In this document: positions 46,600 to 56,809 of the stretch, piece after piece
Layout: every line of letters starts with the position of its first letter
Position numbering within the stretch: position 1 is the stretch's first letter
Assembly (NCBI RefSeq): GCF_030445035.2
Contig: NC_080683.1
Span: forward strand, 89,551,675-89,615,674
Length of the DNA stretch: 64,000 nt
Direction of reading: 5' to 3'
Source of the DNA: Dasypus novemcinctus
Taxonomy: Eukaryota; Chordata; Mammalia; Cingulata; Dasypodidae
The notes under the pieces: generated by a model
Databases searched by the model: none
The model's input: the letters and a program-made list of their open reading frames with translations, nothing else
What the model was told of the DNA's origin: nothing
Program-made: the position numbers and the translations under genes

Positions 46600-47160
46600 G
46601 ATCACTATACTCAGTTTAAATAATTCATAGGCTTCCTATTGCTTCTATGAATAATATAAAGTAATAAAAACCCAAGTCCCTTAGCTCTATATATTATGAG
46701 CCCTGCCTACCTCTCTAGTTTCCTATCATTTGAAGCTCCTTAGTATCTGTCTTCCAACCATTCCATACCACTTTCCCATTTTGTACATGATATAATACTG
46801 TTCATCAAAGGACCTGTGCATATGCCATTACTCGGTGTAAAACGTATTTTTCTACCATCTACCTCTAGATCATTACTGATCCTTCAGATCTGAACCCAAC
46901 TGTCCCTTTCTTAAAGTTTTCCCTCACCTCCCTGATAATGGCAAAACCATTAATTTTATTCTCCCATAATGCCTGTACTAACTTTGATAGCACTAATCAA
47001 AATTGTACTGTCATATAAGAGTTGTATAATCACTTAATTTTTGACTGTCATTTCCTTTGAACTATAAAGTCCCCAAAGGCAAGAATGGAATCTGTTTCTT
47101 ATCACTCTAATTTGTATGCCCTTATTTCTTACTACTTAATTCTTCTTACATCATTAGCTA
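46600..47160. mobile_element. L2-type LINE 3' end
   Basis: Ordered L2 phrases: AGGCTTCCTATTGCTTCTAT, GAGCCCTGCCTACCTCTCTA, ATCCTTCAGATCTGAACCC, AAAGTTTTCCCTCACCTCCC, AAGTCCCCAAAGGCAAGAAT, ending near AGCTAGCACATAAT. Confidence 0.65.
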
Positions 47161-47835
47161 GCACATAATCATATATACAGTTAATATTGGCAACATTATT
47201 TAGAAAGAAGGAATTAATCAAACATTTATAAAAGACCCCACTTATAATATTTAAAAATTTGTCATTTCCTTTGTTACAAGAGGCATTTTATTTAGTTCTG
47301 CATTAACCACAGGGTAGGTAAACAACTGTCTGTGTGATAACATTTCAACAAGGTCCTAATTCTTCTTGCTCTACTCACTGGCTGTTGCTAGAAATTCTAA
47401 TCAGATAGATCTTTACTTGAGGCTGTTTCCAATGTCCATTAGGTTGAATAATCTTCTGGGACAAGGAGGAGTATAGTTGTTATTGGTAGACTGCACCTTA
47501 GCTGGGACAGTCACACTGGAATGGCCTTTAATTCAGCAGCTCATTGTCTTTAAACTGTTAATTTGTAGCACACAGACCAGTGTTTGGAATAACCTTACTT
47601 TGTCATTTCTTTATTTCTTTTATTCTTCCACAAAATTTGAGATGTCTTAGGCCTCCAGAACTCTGAAATACTCTTTCTGGAAGTCAAGGCTGAAACACAG
47701 GGCAGAAGGGCACAGAACCCTTGGGAAGCCAGATGTCCCAGGGTAGATAAGGAAGGGGACCTCTAGGGCATACTTTGTCCTGTTCACATATTGCTTGGGG
47801 TCTTGCATCAGTCACATTGCTTTGGGTAAAGTACT
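47161..47835. other. Unassigned interval
   Basis: Nothing recognised. Confidence 0.45.
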
Positions 47836-48299
47836 TGTGGTAGATTGAATTAAATACCCCAATTTAGACATATTCTTAATCTCTATTGGCATTCCTGGGG
47901 GTGTGGACTCATTGTAAATAAAACAGCTGGGAGATGTTATTTTTAGTTAGGGTGTGGTCCAAATGAATGAGGGTGGGTCCTAGTCCTGCTGACTGGAAGC
48001 CATAAAAAGAGAAATACAAGAGATGGCTACAGAGGAAGAAGCCAGAAGTCAGGAGAAATTGGAAGAGCAGAAAAGAAAAGCAGAGATTGTCATGGGATGG
48101 AAGGCAAAAATACAAAGAACCCTAAGAATTGCTGGCACCAGCATCAGAACACTAGGGTATTCAGGGAGAAAGAAAGCCTTGCCAGTACCCTGATTTTGGA
48201 CTTTGTTTAGCTTCAAAACCGTGAGCCAATAAATCCTGTTGCTTAAGCCAGGCCACTGTATGGATGAAAACTGTTTTAGTTTGCCAAGCTGCTACGACA
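47836..48299 (+). mobile_element. MaLR-type solo LTR
   Basis: It begins TGTGGTAGATTGAATTAAAT and contains GGTGTGGACTCATTGTAAA, GTGAGCCAATAAATCCTG (polyadenylation region) and an end TTTAGTTTGCCAAGCTGCTA then CGACA. Flanks GTACT (47,831-47,835) and GTATT (48,300-48,304) are a near-perfect 5-bp duplication. The subfamily differs from the copies above. Confidence 0.7.
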
Positions 48300-48571
48300 G
48301 TATTCATTTTTCCTTCCAAGTTGAATCCCTTCTAAACTGAGACAACATGAAGGGGAAAGGCCTGGGGAGTTCTGGAGCAGAAAATTTTATGTGACATCCC
48401 AGATTTCATGTGGCTGGAGACTATGCTAGCAAATCATTAATTGAGATAAATCATGAAATAATACTGGTGATAAGATTCAAATATTTAACTTATTCATATT
48501 TGCTTGCTATAATTTTGTAATGTTTCTCAGATCAATTATGTATTTTTTTAGTATAAAAGATGACAGATAGG

Positions 48572-48673
48572 GTGCTTGTGTCATAACACATACACTAAAA
48601 TTGGAACAATGGAGAAGATTGGCATGGCCCCTGCACAAGAATGACATGCAAATTCTTGATGCATTTCCTACTT
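48572..48673 (+). pseudogene. RNU6: U6 snRNA pseudogene
   Basis: The order and length match U6 spliceosomal RNA: GTGCTTGTGTCATAACACAT, then ACACTAAAATTGGAACAATG, GAGAAGATTGGCATGGCCCC, TGCACAAGAATGACATGCAA and ATTCTTGATGCATTTCC. The invariant ACAGAGA box is reduced to a form reading ATGGAGA, and the 3' end lacks the T-run terminator, so it should not be functional. An A-rich stretch after the end suggests retroposition by L1. A TATAAAA at 48,552-48,558 lies about 20 bases upstream, probably by chance. Confidence 0.9.
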
Positions 48674-49711
48674 AAAAACATCTAATAAAGAAAAGTTATA
48701 TAAATGCAAACTCCTATCTCTAAAAAAAAAAAGATAGATATGTATAGATATTAGGTATTTTTTGTTTTTCCATATTTAACAAAGTGGAGGATGTAGAGGG
48801 ATAAACCAAACTAGTTTCTAAAGTCATTTTTAGATTACATATGATAGGTCATAGATATCAAAAATATTTACAAAGTTATGCATTCCTTTAACCATGAACA
48901 TTCAAGGTAAATAATGTACACTATTTGCTCTATCATGTTTCTTCTTTGAAGGTTGGATACTAATACACACTTTGCTGTTCCTGTTTAGCTGATGGATGAA
49001 CTGTGATGGAATAATTTGGAAACTTGCCCTAGATGGTATATCATATGTACTGATGGATTGACTCTATTTGGAATTCTGATTTCTTGGCTCTTCACATCTC
49101 ATCTGCTACACAATTCTTTTTACCAACTGCCTTTTGTAGGGAGTGTGGGGACTGAGTGACCCTTCCACCTGCATTGTAACACTTTGTTTCTATCAATAAT
49201 TATAAATTGGTTATCAGAAAATGAATTCAAGGGATCATAATTAAGGTGATAAAAAGTAGATCTTGAATCAGTTGCATTGTGTGACAGATCAAAGTAAAGT
49301 TACTTCTTTGGGGTTGATTATATCCTTATTGGTGAGACATGATATAAATACCCTTCCCTCCTTCCAATTCAGTTTGGAGAATAATCTCTTCATTCTCAAT
49401 TCTGCAAATATTACTTGTCTGTGCAGCCAAGTTCTAAGATAAATCTAATTAAATAATATCAGAGCATAGTCAAGTTCTATCAAGAGAACTTGTAGGCTTT
49501 TCCACCTCATTAGGCAGAGGAACAAATTTTTTTTGTCATCTCTTAAAATTTTAGCCTTTCATACCTCTCACTAATAATCCACATAATATTTACAGAGAAA
49601 AATGAATTAAATAAAAAATCCAAATGAGCATATGCTATAATGGAAACATTATTGCACTTAATTTGCATATGTACCTGTAGCAATAATGATAATAAATAGC
49701 AATTTATTATC
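48674..49711. other. Repeat-poor interval
   Basis: No named feature is recognised. Confidence 0.45.
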
Positions 49712-49860
49712 ATACTTATATAGGTAGCACTCATTGTATACCAGGCAGTTCTCACACATTAAATATTTTAACACTTTTAACACTCATAGAAACCACATGA
49801 GAAGGGTGATCATGTTATTGTTCCAGTACCCCATCTGGGTAAGCATTTGCCCCATATTTT
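49712..49860 (-). mobile_element. MIR SINE
   Basis: Reverse MIR text in order: GTAGCACTCATTGTATACCA, GTTCTCACACATTAAATATT, 'CATAGAAACCACATGAGAAG', GTACCCCATCTGGGTAAGC. Confidence 0.6.
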
Positions 49861-50534
49861 TTCCTTGTTTAATCAAGTATTATTAAAAATTGCATTAAAA
49901 TAATCCAGGGTGTGTCTGGTACAGTTCTACTTTGTATTCTCAGCACTAGCTATGATTTCGCCTAATAGTGAGAGTCACATGTGAGCAGAGTTCTTGCTTG
50001 ATATAACACCAGGTTAAATCTGAAATAATATAATCCATCTTTTCTTGATCTCTTCCAGATGAAAGGTAATTAAACCTTTCAAGGTTTACAGAGGGTGCTT
50101 GTTAATAAAACAAAAGCTCTTCTGAATACTGAAGAGCTAGGAGCAGTCAACTCCCTTTTGGATGGATGGTGACAGACACTGGTCTACCAGCCAGTTGTGC
50201 TGACTATCCCCTGGCCTGGCCTACAGCCTGTATGATATATGAAGCCACCATGCTGCAGATTATCGGAGCTGGTGGGGAACATGAGAAATTATAGGTTAAA
50301 TGCTTGTGAAATAGTTTTTGTAAGTGTAGGCCTGTTGTAGAGAGTCTAGATGGTTGCTTAAGGCCCTTGTTAGCAATTTTATAATTGATTGTATGATGCA
50401 AACCTACAACAACTTCTTCCTTTTTCTTATTTTTTGTTTCTAGGACACTTATTTTCCATTGAAGTCTTTTGACAGCAGTGCACTAAAAAAGAAAGTGCAT
50501 TTTTAAAAATAAATATTAAATTTACGTTTCTCAA
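49861..50534. other. Unassigned interval
   Basis: No feature recognised. Confidence 0.45.
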
Positions 50535-50548
50535 GAAAGTGGATAAAG

Positions 50549-50922
50549 GGAAGAGGATGTGGCTCAGGCAACTGAGTTCCTGCCTACCACAGGGGAGGTC
50601 CAGGTTGGGTTGCGGTGCCTCCTGGAGAAGTTGCACAAGACCGCAAGCTAATGCGACGGGCTGGCCCAGTAAGTTGACATGACAGGATGACGCAGTGAGA
50701 TGACGCAACCAAGAGACAGTGAAGAAACACAATGAGAGTTGCAGCAAAGCAGGGAGTGGAGGTGGGTCAGGCAATTAGTATCTCCCTCCCACATGGGAGG
50801 TCCCCGAGTTCTGGTCCCAGTGCTTCCTAGAAGAGAAGACCAGCATACAACAACATGACACAGCAAATGCAAACAATGAAGGGTCAGGGAAAAATAAGTA
50901 AATAAAATAAATTTTAAAAAAT
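50549..50922 (+). mobile_element. DAS-type SINE, dimer
   Basis: Two heads: GGAAGAGGATGTGGCTCAGG with CTACCACAGGGGAGGTCCAG, then GAGTGGAGGTGGGTCAGGCA with CTCCCTCCCACATGGGAGG, and an AAATAAAATAAATTTTAAAA tail. Flanks GAAAGTGGATAAAG (50,535-50,548) and GAAAGTAGATAAAG (50,923-50,936) form a 14-bp duplication with one mismatch. Confidence 0.9.
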
Positions 50923-50936
50923 GAAAGTAGATAAAG

Positions 50937-52589
50937 TCTTGTAATTTGTACAAAAGATGTGTTAAAGGCTACCATGGAGGTCATAATTATAATCATTGAC
51001 CATACACCAGAGAACGCAAATCTGATGAGGAAATGTCAGCATCTTCCTTAGAAGTTATTAATTATTTTACGAAAGCTGTGCCTGGAAACAATGACTAGAT
51101 TAAATAAATTTTCTAAATTTGTTTCTTTTATTTTTGAATTTAAAAATTCTTGTGGTTATAAAAAATGGAAACCATAGCTGTTGGCACATAGGCTCCATTA
51201 CCAGAAGGAAAAATGGAAACAGAGAAATGATGCTAGTTTTCTATTGATGTTATCAGATGTTTCAAATAAAAAATCAATTAAGTTAATTGCAGTGGTGATT
51301 TGAAATCTTTCATTAAAATTGTAGAATCAATGAAAAGTTTTGGAAGTTCATTGTGTTGATGGCAAAATAGCTAATGCGAATTATGTCTTAATAGCAATTC
51401 CAAAGTTACAAATTTAACTTAAATTTGTTTTGTTATGATAGTCCTTCCAAGGCTCAAATATTTCTAAATTCCATTTGAGCCTTGGAAAGACTGCTTTATA
51501 AATCAACCTAAGTGTCCTACAATAATACTGACATTTTAATGTTATTTTGGTTGTTTGGTTTTTTTTTAATCAGGTGGAAATCTTTAATTAAAGTATCCTA
51601 TAAATGGGGTGCCAGAGATATTCAGATTTTGAATATTTTAGCAAATTGCTCTTATTTAAACAAAGCTATATTAAATTATGTCTATGCAAAAGCAAGGGAG
51701 AAACTGAACAGATTAAATAATGGAAGCTCAAACATTGCACAAGATTTATTTTGAAGTTCTAAAATTGTTTGGAATATCTCCATTTGTGGGCAGAATCTTT
51801 TGATGGAGCTCCTATTCTTAATTATATAAGTGTATAGCTGTAGTGAAATGGAAAAAAATATTTGAAAAGGTCTAAAAAGTATGGCATTAAAATTTGGTAA
51901 AAATATTCAAAAGAAACAACTTATCTCATGGACATTTAGTCTTATAAAAATATTTGTTGAAGAGAGGTAGTCTGAATGAAGGTAACATTCAGGAGTACAA
52001 AATATTGGATCAAAAAATTACAAATTTTAATACAAAAAATGCAGTTTTCAGGATATCTGTTAAGCAGATTTTACACTTCCATGTCTATGGAGAGAAATGA
52101 TTCTTAATAAATGTTTTATGGACCACAGAGAAGAGAGAATTGAAGGTATCAACAATTTTACACTTGCTAAGCATAAAATATAGTTTTGAAGAATAGTGAA
52201 TTTTATTGAAAAGTAAAATAATAATTCTATATTGAATAAAAATACATTTTTCAGAAAAATATAAGTGGCACAACATTAGATAAAATATGTGAATGTGTGC
52301 CCATAGTAGCTATTTTCTTTACTGTATGTATAATGTTTAGATAAAAAATAAAGAAGACTTTAAATTTTGATATAATTTACATGAAAAAGTGCAACTTTTG
52401 TCTTTCTTTAGAAAGTTTTATTTTCAAAATAATTTTGAATAGAATTATTTCATAGAGACCCACAAAAATAATGAAATCTGTTTGTCAATAAGTAACTATT
52501 TTAAAATATTTTATCATTTATATACTTTAGTTCTCCTTTCACTTTCAAAAATGCCCATTTTAAATGACAAATAATAAGCTTTTTCTATC
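50937..52589. other. Repeat-poor, very AT-rich interval
   Basis: No feature recognised. At 51,440-51,500 the phrases CCTTCCAAGGCTCAAATAT and its complement-like ATTTGAGCCTTGGAAAG form an imperfect inverted repeat (about 51,445-51,463 and 51,473-51,489). Confidence 0.45.
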
Positions 52590-52715
52590 TATTACATAAG
52601 TAGTATTATCATCCTTATTTTACACATGAAAAAACTTAGGCACATACCAGTTATTTGGCTTGCCCACAGTTAAACAACTATTAATAGTAAGTGGCAGGCT
52701 GACTGCAGTCTAAAC
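52590..52715 (-). mobile_element. MIR SINE
   Basis: Reverse MIR core is clear: TATCATCCTTATTTTACACA, TGAAAAAACTTAGGCACATA, TTGGCTTGCCCACAGTTAAA, GTAAGTGGCAGGCTGACTG. Confidence 0.8.
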
Positions 52716-54439
52716 TTTTATTCCCAAAATTGAATATTTACTTATTTTTTCACTCATTAATTTATCCATTTATTCAAACAACTTATCTTTCATTAGCATG
52801 TTCTTTAATGTCAATTTTGTATAGAGGGAGATACACAGTATAGAGGGGTTTTACAAAGAATGCAGTGATTAATCCTTCTGTAACTGAAGCAGTTTTATTA
52901 AAGTTGTTCTTGCTATTAAGTCTAGGTTTACAGTAAGTACTTCTTCACAATTTATTTTAATTCACATGGAATTAATTTGTGAGCATTAATTAAAATTAAA
53001 ATGAGCTCTTGCCAGAGTCATGGAGAAATACGATATTAATCAACTCTAGAGAAGAAGTCTGACGAAGATATTCCCTGTCATTTTTGTCTTTTCTGTATCT
53101 GTTTTAGATTTTGGTATTTTAAATATTCTTTAAAACATGCAAATCCTGAATCTACTTCTTATTTATTTTATTACTATACAATTCACTAGTAATCTGATAG
53201 AATAACAAAAGAAGGAAAGAAAGTTACTAAAGTTTTTTAATAGATTTTATTATTATGAGTTTAATGGTAATTTGAAAGATTATTAAAAAAGGAAATGTAA
53301 ACTAATGTAGTAGGTTGCAATATACCTGGAAGTCTGCCACTTCCCTATTAGTTTTGACTATTTTGGTAATTATATAGATTTTCACTTTGTCAGTGTGTGG
53401 CTGGTTTGTTAAATGGTTGCAAATTTGTAAATCTATCCTTAATGTGACAATTCTTTTGTGTAGATGCATTTCCATTCATTTATATTTCTAAAAAAATAAC
53501 TTTTTTTGTAATTTTTAATAGACACAAATTCATTGTTCAGATAGAGTTCTGCTTTTGATTAGGAAATACAAAATATGAAAGGGTTTTACTCACATTGTAC
53601 AATAAGAAAAGAATAACAATATAAGAAGAAAGAGTAACAAAATAAAACTCATTGTTTTTATCAAAGAGCAGTGTACAGCAATTCACTGATGAATTAAATT
53701 CCAGAAAATGTGGTGAGCTAATGTGATGGATAGAATTTGAAGAAGTCATAAATGTGAAAGAAAAATTTTCTGCCCCCAAATTATTCTCCTCACAAATACC
53801 CATGTATATTTTATCTGGAAAAACAAACTTGAAAGAAAACCTGAAAACGGAGAATCTGTGGGATATCCTACCTTTGTATGGATCCAGGAACTCTGCTAGG
53901 AGTGGACAAAAACTAGCTGAAATTTTGGCCCAACACCTTTCCAGGTCAAATAATCAGCATTAGTGATTTGGGAAATGAGGTTTGGACTAAGCAGAGGAGA
54001 AAATGTAATCTCTACTCCAGTCTAATTACATCCTTGACTTGACTTTTAAAGGAGTCTGAATGATTAGTTCCCATCCTAACTATCGGGCAGAGAAAAGGAC
54101 TTTCTTGCACTATCGGAGAAAAAAAAAATCTTAACAAATATTATTAAGGTTTGCTTTTTCCCTTTTTAATATGAACTATAGAGAATACAATGAAGTGGAA
54201 TTGAAAAATCATGAAAATGTGATCCACAATCAAGAGGAAAATTGGACAATAGAAGCAGACTAATAGTTACCCACATATTCCCATAACTTAGTCAATTTTT
54301 AAATATTTTAATTTACAAGATATATTATAGATATAATAGATGAGAGATGGGTTATTTCCAGAGAGAAATGGAAACCTCAAAAAGGAATCTTAAGTTGAAA
54401 AATGTTATGTCTATTTTAAAACATTCAGTAAAGAAGGAA
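52716..54439. other. Repeat-poor AT-rich interval
   Basis: No gene or repeat recognised. A cluster of TAAT cores at 52,955-53,000 is noted as a finding. Confidence 0.45.
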
Positions 54440-54805
54440 GAAGCAGTATTAATAACACATTTGAAGATAGTTCAGTGAAACTTATCAGAACTGAAGCATG
54501 TAGAGGAAAATAAATTGAAGGGAAAACAACAAAAAATAAGAACACAGTCTCATTGACCTAGTAATCTATGGGACAATATCTAGCCATCTAACAGACATAT
54601 AATGAAAGTTTCAAAAGTGAAGAGAGAATATTTAAAAAAAAAGATATGAAAAAATATTTGCTACAAATTCCCAAATTTGGTTAAACACTTAAAAGTACAG
54701 ACCCAAGAAACTTAGTGATCCCAATCACTATGAATAATAATAATGAAAAATATACTTTGGGACACATCATGATCAATGTTATTAAAACATCTATATCAAG
54801 AGTAT
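54440..54805 (+). mobile_element. L1M-like 5'-side fragment
   Basis: A-rich plus-strand text such as 'AATTCCCAAATTTGGTTAAA', GTACAGACCCAAGAAACTTA, GTGATCCCAATCACTATG and 'GGGACACATCATGATCAATG' fits the upstream, non-ORF2 part of older L1 elements. Confidence 0.45.
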
Positions 54806-56455
54806 TGCTGAATTGTAATTTTTCTCTTTTTCTAATATGGGCTTTGATTTCAAGATAATGCTTTCCTTAAAAACCCATTAGAAATTTTTTCATCACTTTT
54901 TAAAAAATTATCTTAAAGTGTTTGTGTTAGATTAGTATTATTTTTTACTTAAATGTTTGGTAGAAATCACCAGGAACACCATATAGGTCTGAAGTTTTTC
55001 TCTGTGGGATATTTAGTTATTAATTCAACTCTTTTAATAGTTCATAACCAGTTTCTATGTTCTCCTCTGAGCAGATTTGTAATTTGTATTTTTTTTAGAA
55101 ATGTGTCCATTCTATTTAAAATTTTTAATTCATTGGTAAAAGATTATTTTGTAATATACTGATATTATCTTTAGAATACCTGCAGAATCTATAGTGATGT
55201 CCCTATTTTCATTCTTACTGTTAAATCAGTGCCTTCACTGTTTTTCTCATGACCAATATACAAAAGGTATTGAAAATTCTATACTTCTTGTTTAAGAAAG
55301 GAACATTTCACTTTGTTGATCCTCTTTATTGAATGTCTGTTTTCTGTTTCTTTAAGTTTTATTCTTTATTGTTTTTATTCTTTCTACTTTTTTTAGATTT
55401 ATAGTGCCAGTTTCTTATGATGATGTTTAAGACATTGATCTTCATATTCCTTCTTTGATATATGCATGTAAACCTTTTAATTTCCTTTATGAAGGAATTT
55501 AACTGAATTCCATATTTTTTAGTATGAAATATTCTCGTTGCCATTCAATTAAAAATATTTTCTAATGGCCTTTATTGCTTATTTCTGATCCATGGGTTAT
55601 TTAGAAATAATTATCTTAATATTTAGACATAGAATGATTTTTCTTTTCAAATCTTCATTAGCTTATTTTCATTATAGTAGAAGAACATGAGTTGGTTGGA
55701 TTCAATAGTCTCAGATTTGTTGAGACTTACTTTAAGACCCAATTACTATAAAGCAAACATTTGTAAATGTTCCATGCAAGCCTGAAAAGTATGAAGTATA
55801 TTCCATGTGAGTTTCTGTAGTTGGTTGCAAAGGTCTATATATATCAATTATTTTGATATTTTAAGTTTTTGTTCAAATCTTTTATAATCTTACTACTTTT
55901 TTTCTGCTTATCTATCGGTTCCTGAGAAGTGTAATGGAATCCTCCACAATGTTTGGAATTTGTGAGTTTTCTCTATTATTCCATTTTATTAAATTTAATG
56001 TAAATAACTTAAATCTAATAGTTTAAATCTAATATCTTGCTATTTGATTTCTAGCGATACACTCTGTACATTTATTTTTCATTTCTGCCTTCTACTGGAT
56101 TGATTAATTTTTTAATATTCTCTCATTTCTCCACTCATAACTTTGTAGGTATTTATTGTTATTATTATTACAGTATTATCCTAGAAATCAAAATACACAT
56201 TGCTAATTAATCAATGTCTACTATGAGGCAATAGTTTCAGCTCTTTTGCAAAAATTCAAGGAATATTTTACCTCAGTTTATTCAATTTGGAATAGTGTAT
56301 ATTAATTCTATGCCATGATGGACACCATGATGTTTCATCTGGATTTCCCTTTAGCGAAGGATTTTTTGCCCAAGTTGCCATGAGTACTGTCAGAGGGCAG
56401 CTTTTATTTCCTAATATTATTATTTTTTATTAGAGAAGTTGTAGGTTTTGATGTC
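54806..56455 (-). mobile_element. Old LINE-1 ORF2 fragment
   Basis: The reverse complement of the ORF2 reverse-transcriptase region of an older L1: 'AAATGTTTGGTAGAAATCAC', 'TTTCACTTTGTTGATCCTCT', 'TGATCCATGGGTTATTTAGA' and 'AATGTTCCATGCAAGCCTGA' are in consensus order. A small L1 3'-UTR piece (TTAGAGAAGTTGTAGGTTTT) ends it at about 56,425-56,455 and probably belongs to another L1. All frames are broken. Confidence 0.6.
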
Positions 56456-56462
56456 AGTCATT

Positions 56463-56790
56463 TCAAGAGTTGCCTCAGCTGATAAAGCCACCGTGGCCAA
56501 CGGCACACCCCTTTCTGGGGCAACCATCATGCAATAACTGATGCAGGAAAGCAGACCCAGACAAGCTGGGACATCTCTGATGGGCGTTGCCAACTCTAAA
56601 GCTTCCTGTGAGTCTACAGAAGCTACAGTTGTGTCTGACTCAAATATTAGTATATCCTTAGTCCAAGGCTTCCTTTTCCCTGCCCTTCCAAAGATGCTGA
56701 TCCCAAGGGTAATTCCAAATAAACATCCTATAAACTCAACTCAACTTATTCTGTCCCCAAGTCTGCTTTCTGGGGAAATTACATTGGACA
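56463..56790 (+). mobile_element. LTR16-like LTR (ERVL class), 5' truncated
   Basis: The text GTTGCCTCAGCTGATAAAGC, CTTCCTGTGAGTCTACAGAA, GTCTGACTCAAATATTAGTA, TTCCTTTTCCCTGCCCTTCC and ATTCCAAATAAACATCC (polyadenylation signal near 56,717) matches LTR16 order, ending ACATTGGACA. A primer site follows. The 95-codon open frame at 56,541 runs across the LTR and is incidental. Confidence 0.7.
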
Positions 56791-56792
56791 GT

Positions 56793-56809
56793 TGGTACAG
56801 AAGTGATCC
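56793..56809 (+). promoter_or_regulatory. Primer-binding site of the LTR16-type element
   Basis: TGGTACAGAAGTGATCC lies two bases after the LTR end. Its similarity to the ERV-L site at 33,087 (minus) supports a leucine-type primer in an ERVL-class element. Confidence 0.55.

Noticed and set aside
48540..48560. Active U6 promoter
   Set aside because: The TATA-like motif is at the wrong distance and the RNA has no terminator.
50427..50774. 115-codon minus-strand open frame
   Set aside because: Antisense of a dimeric SINE.
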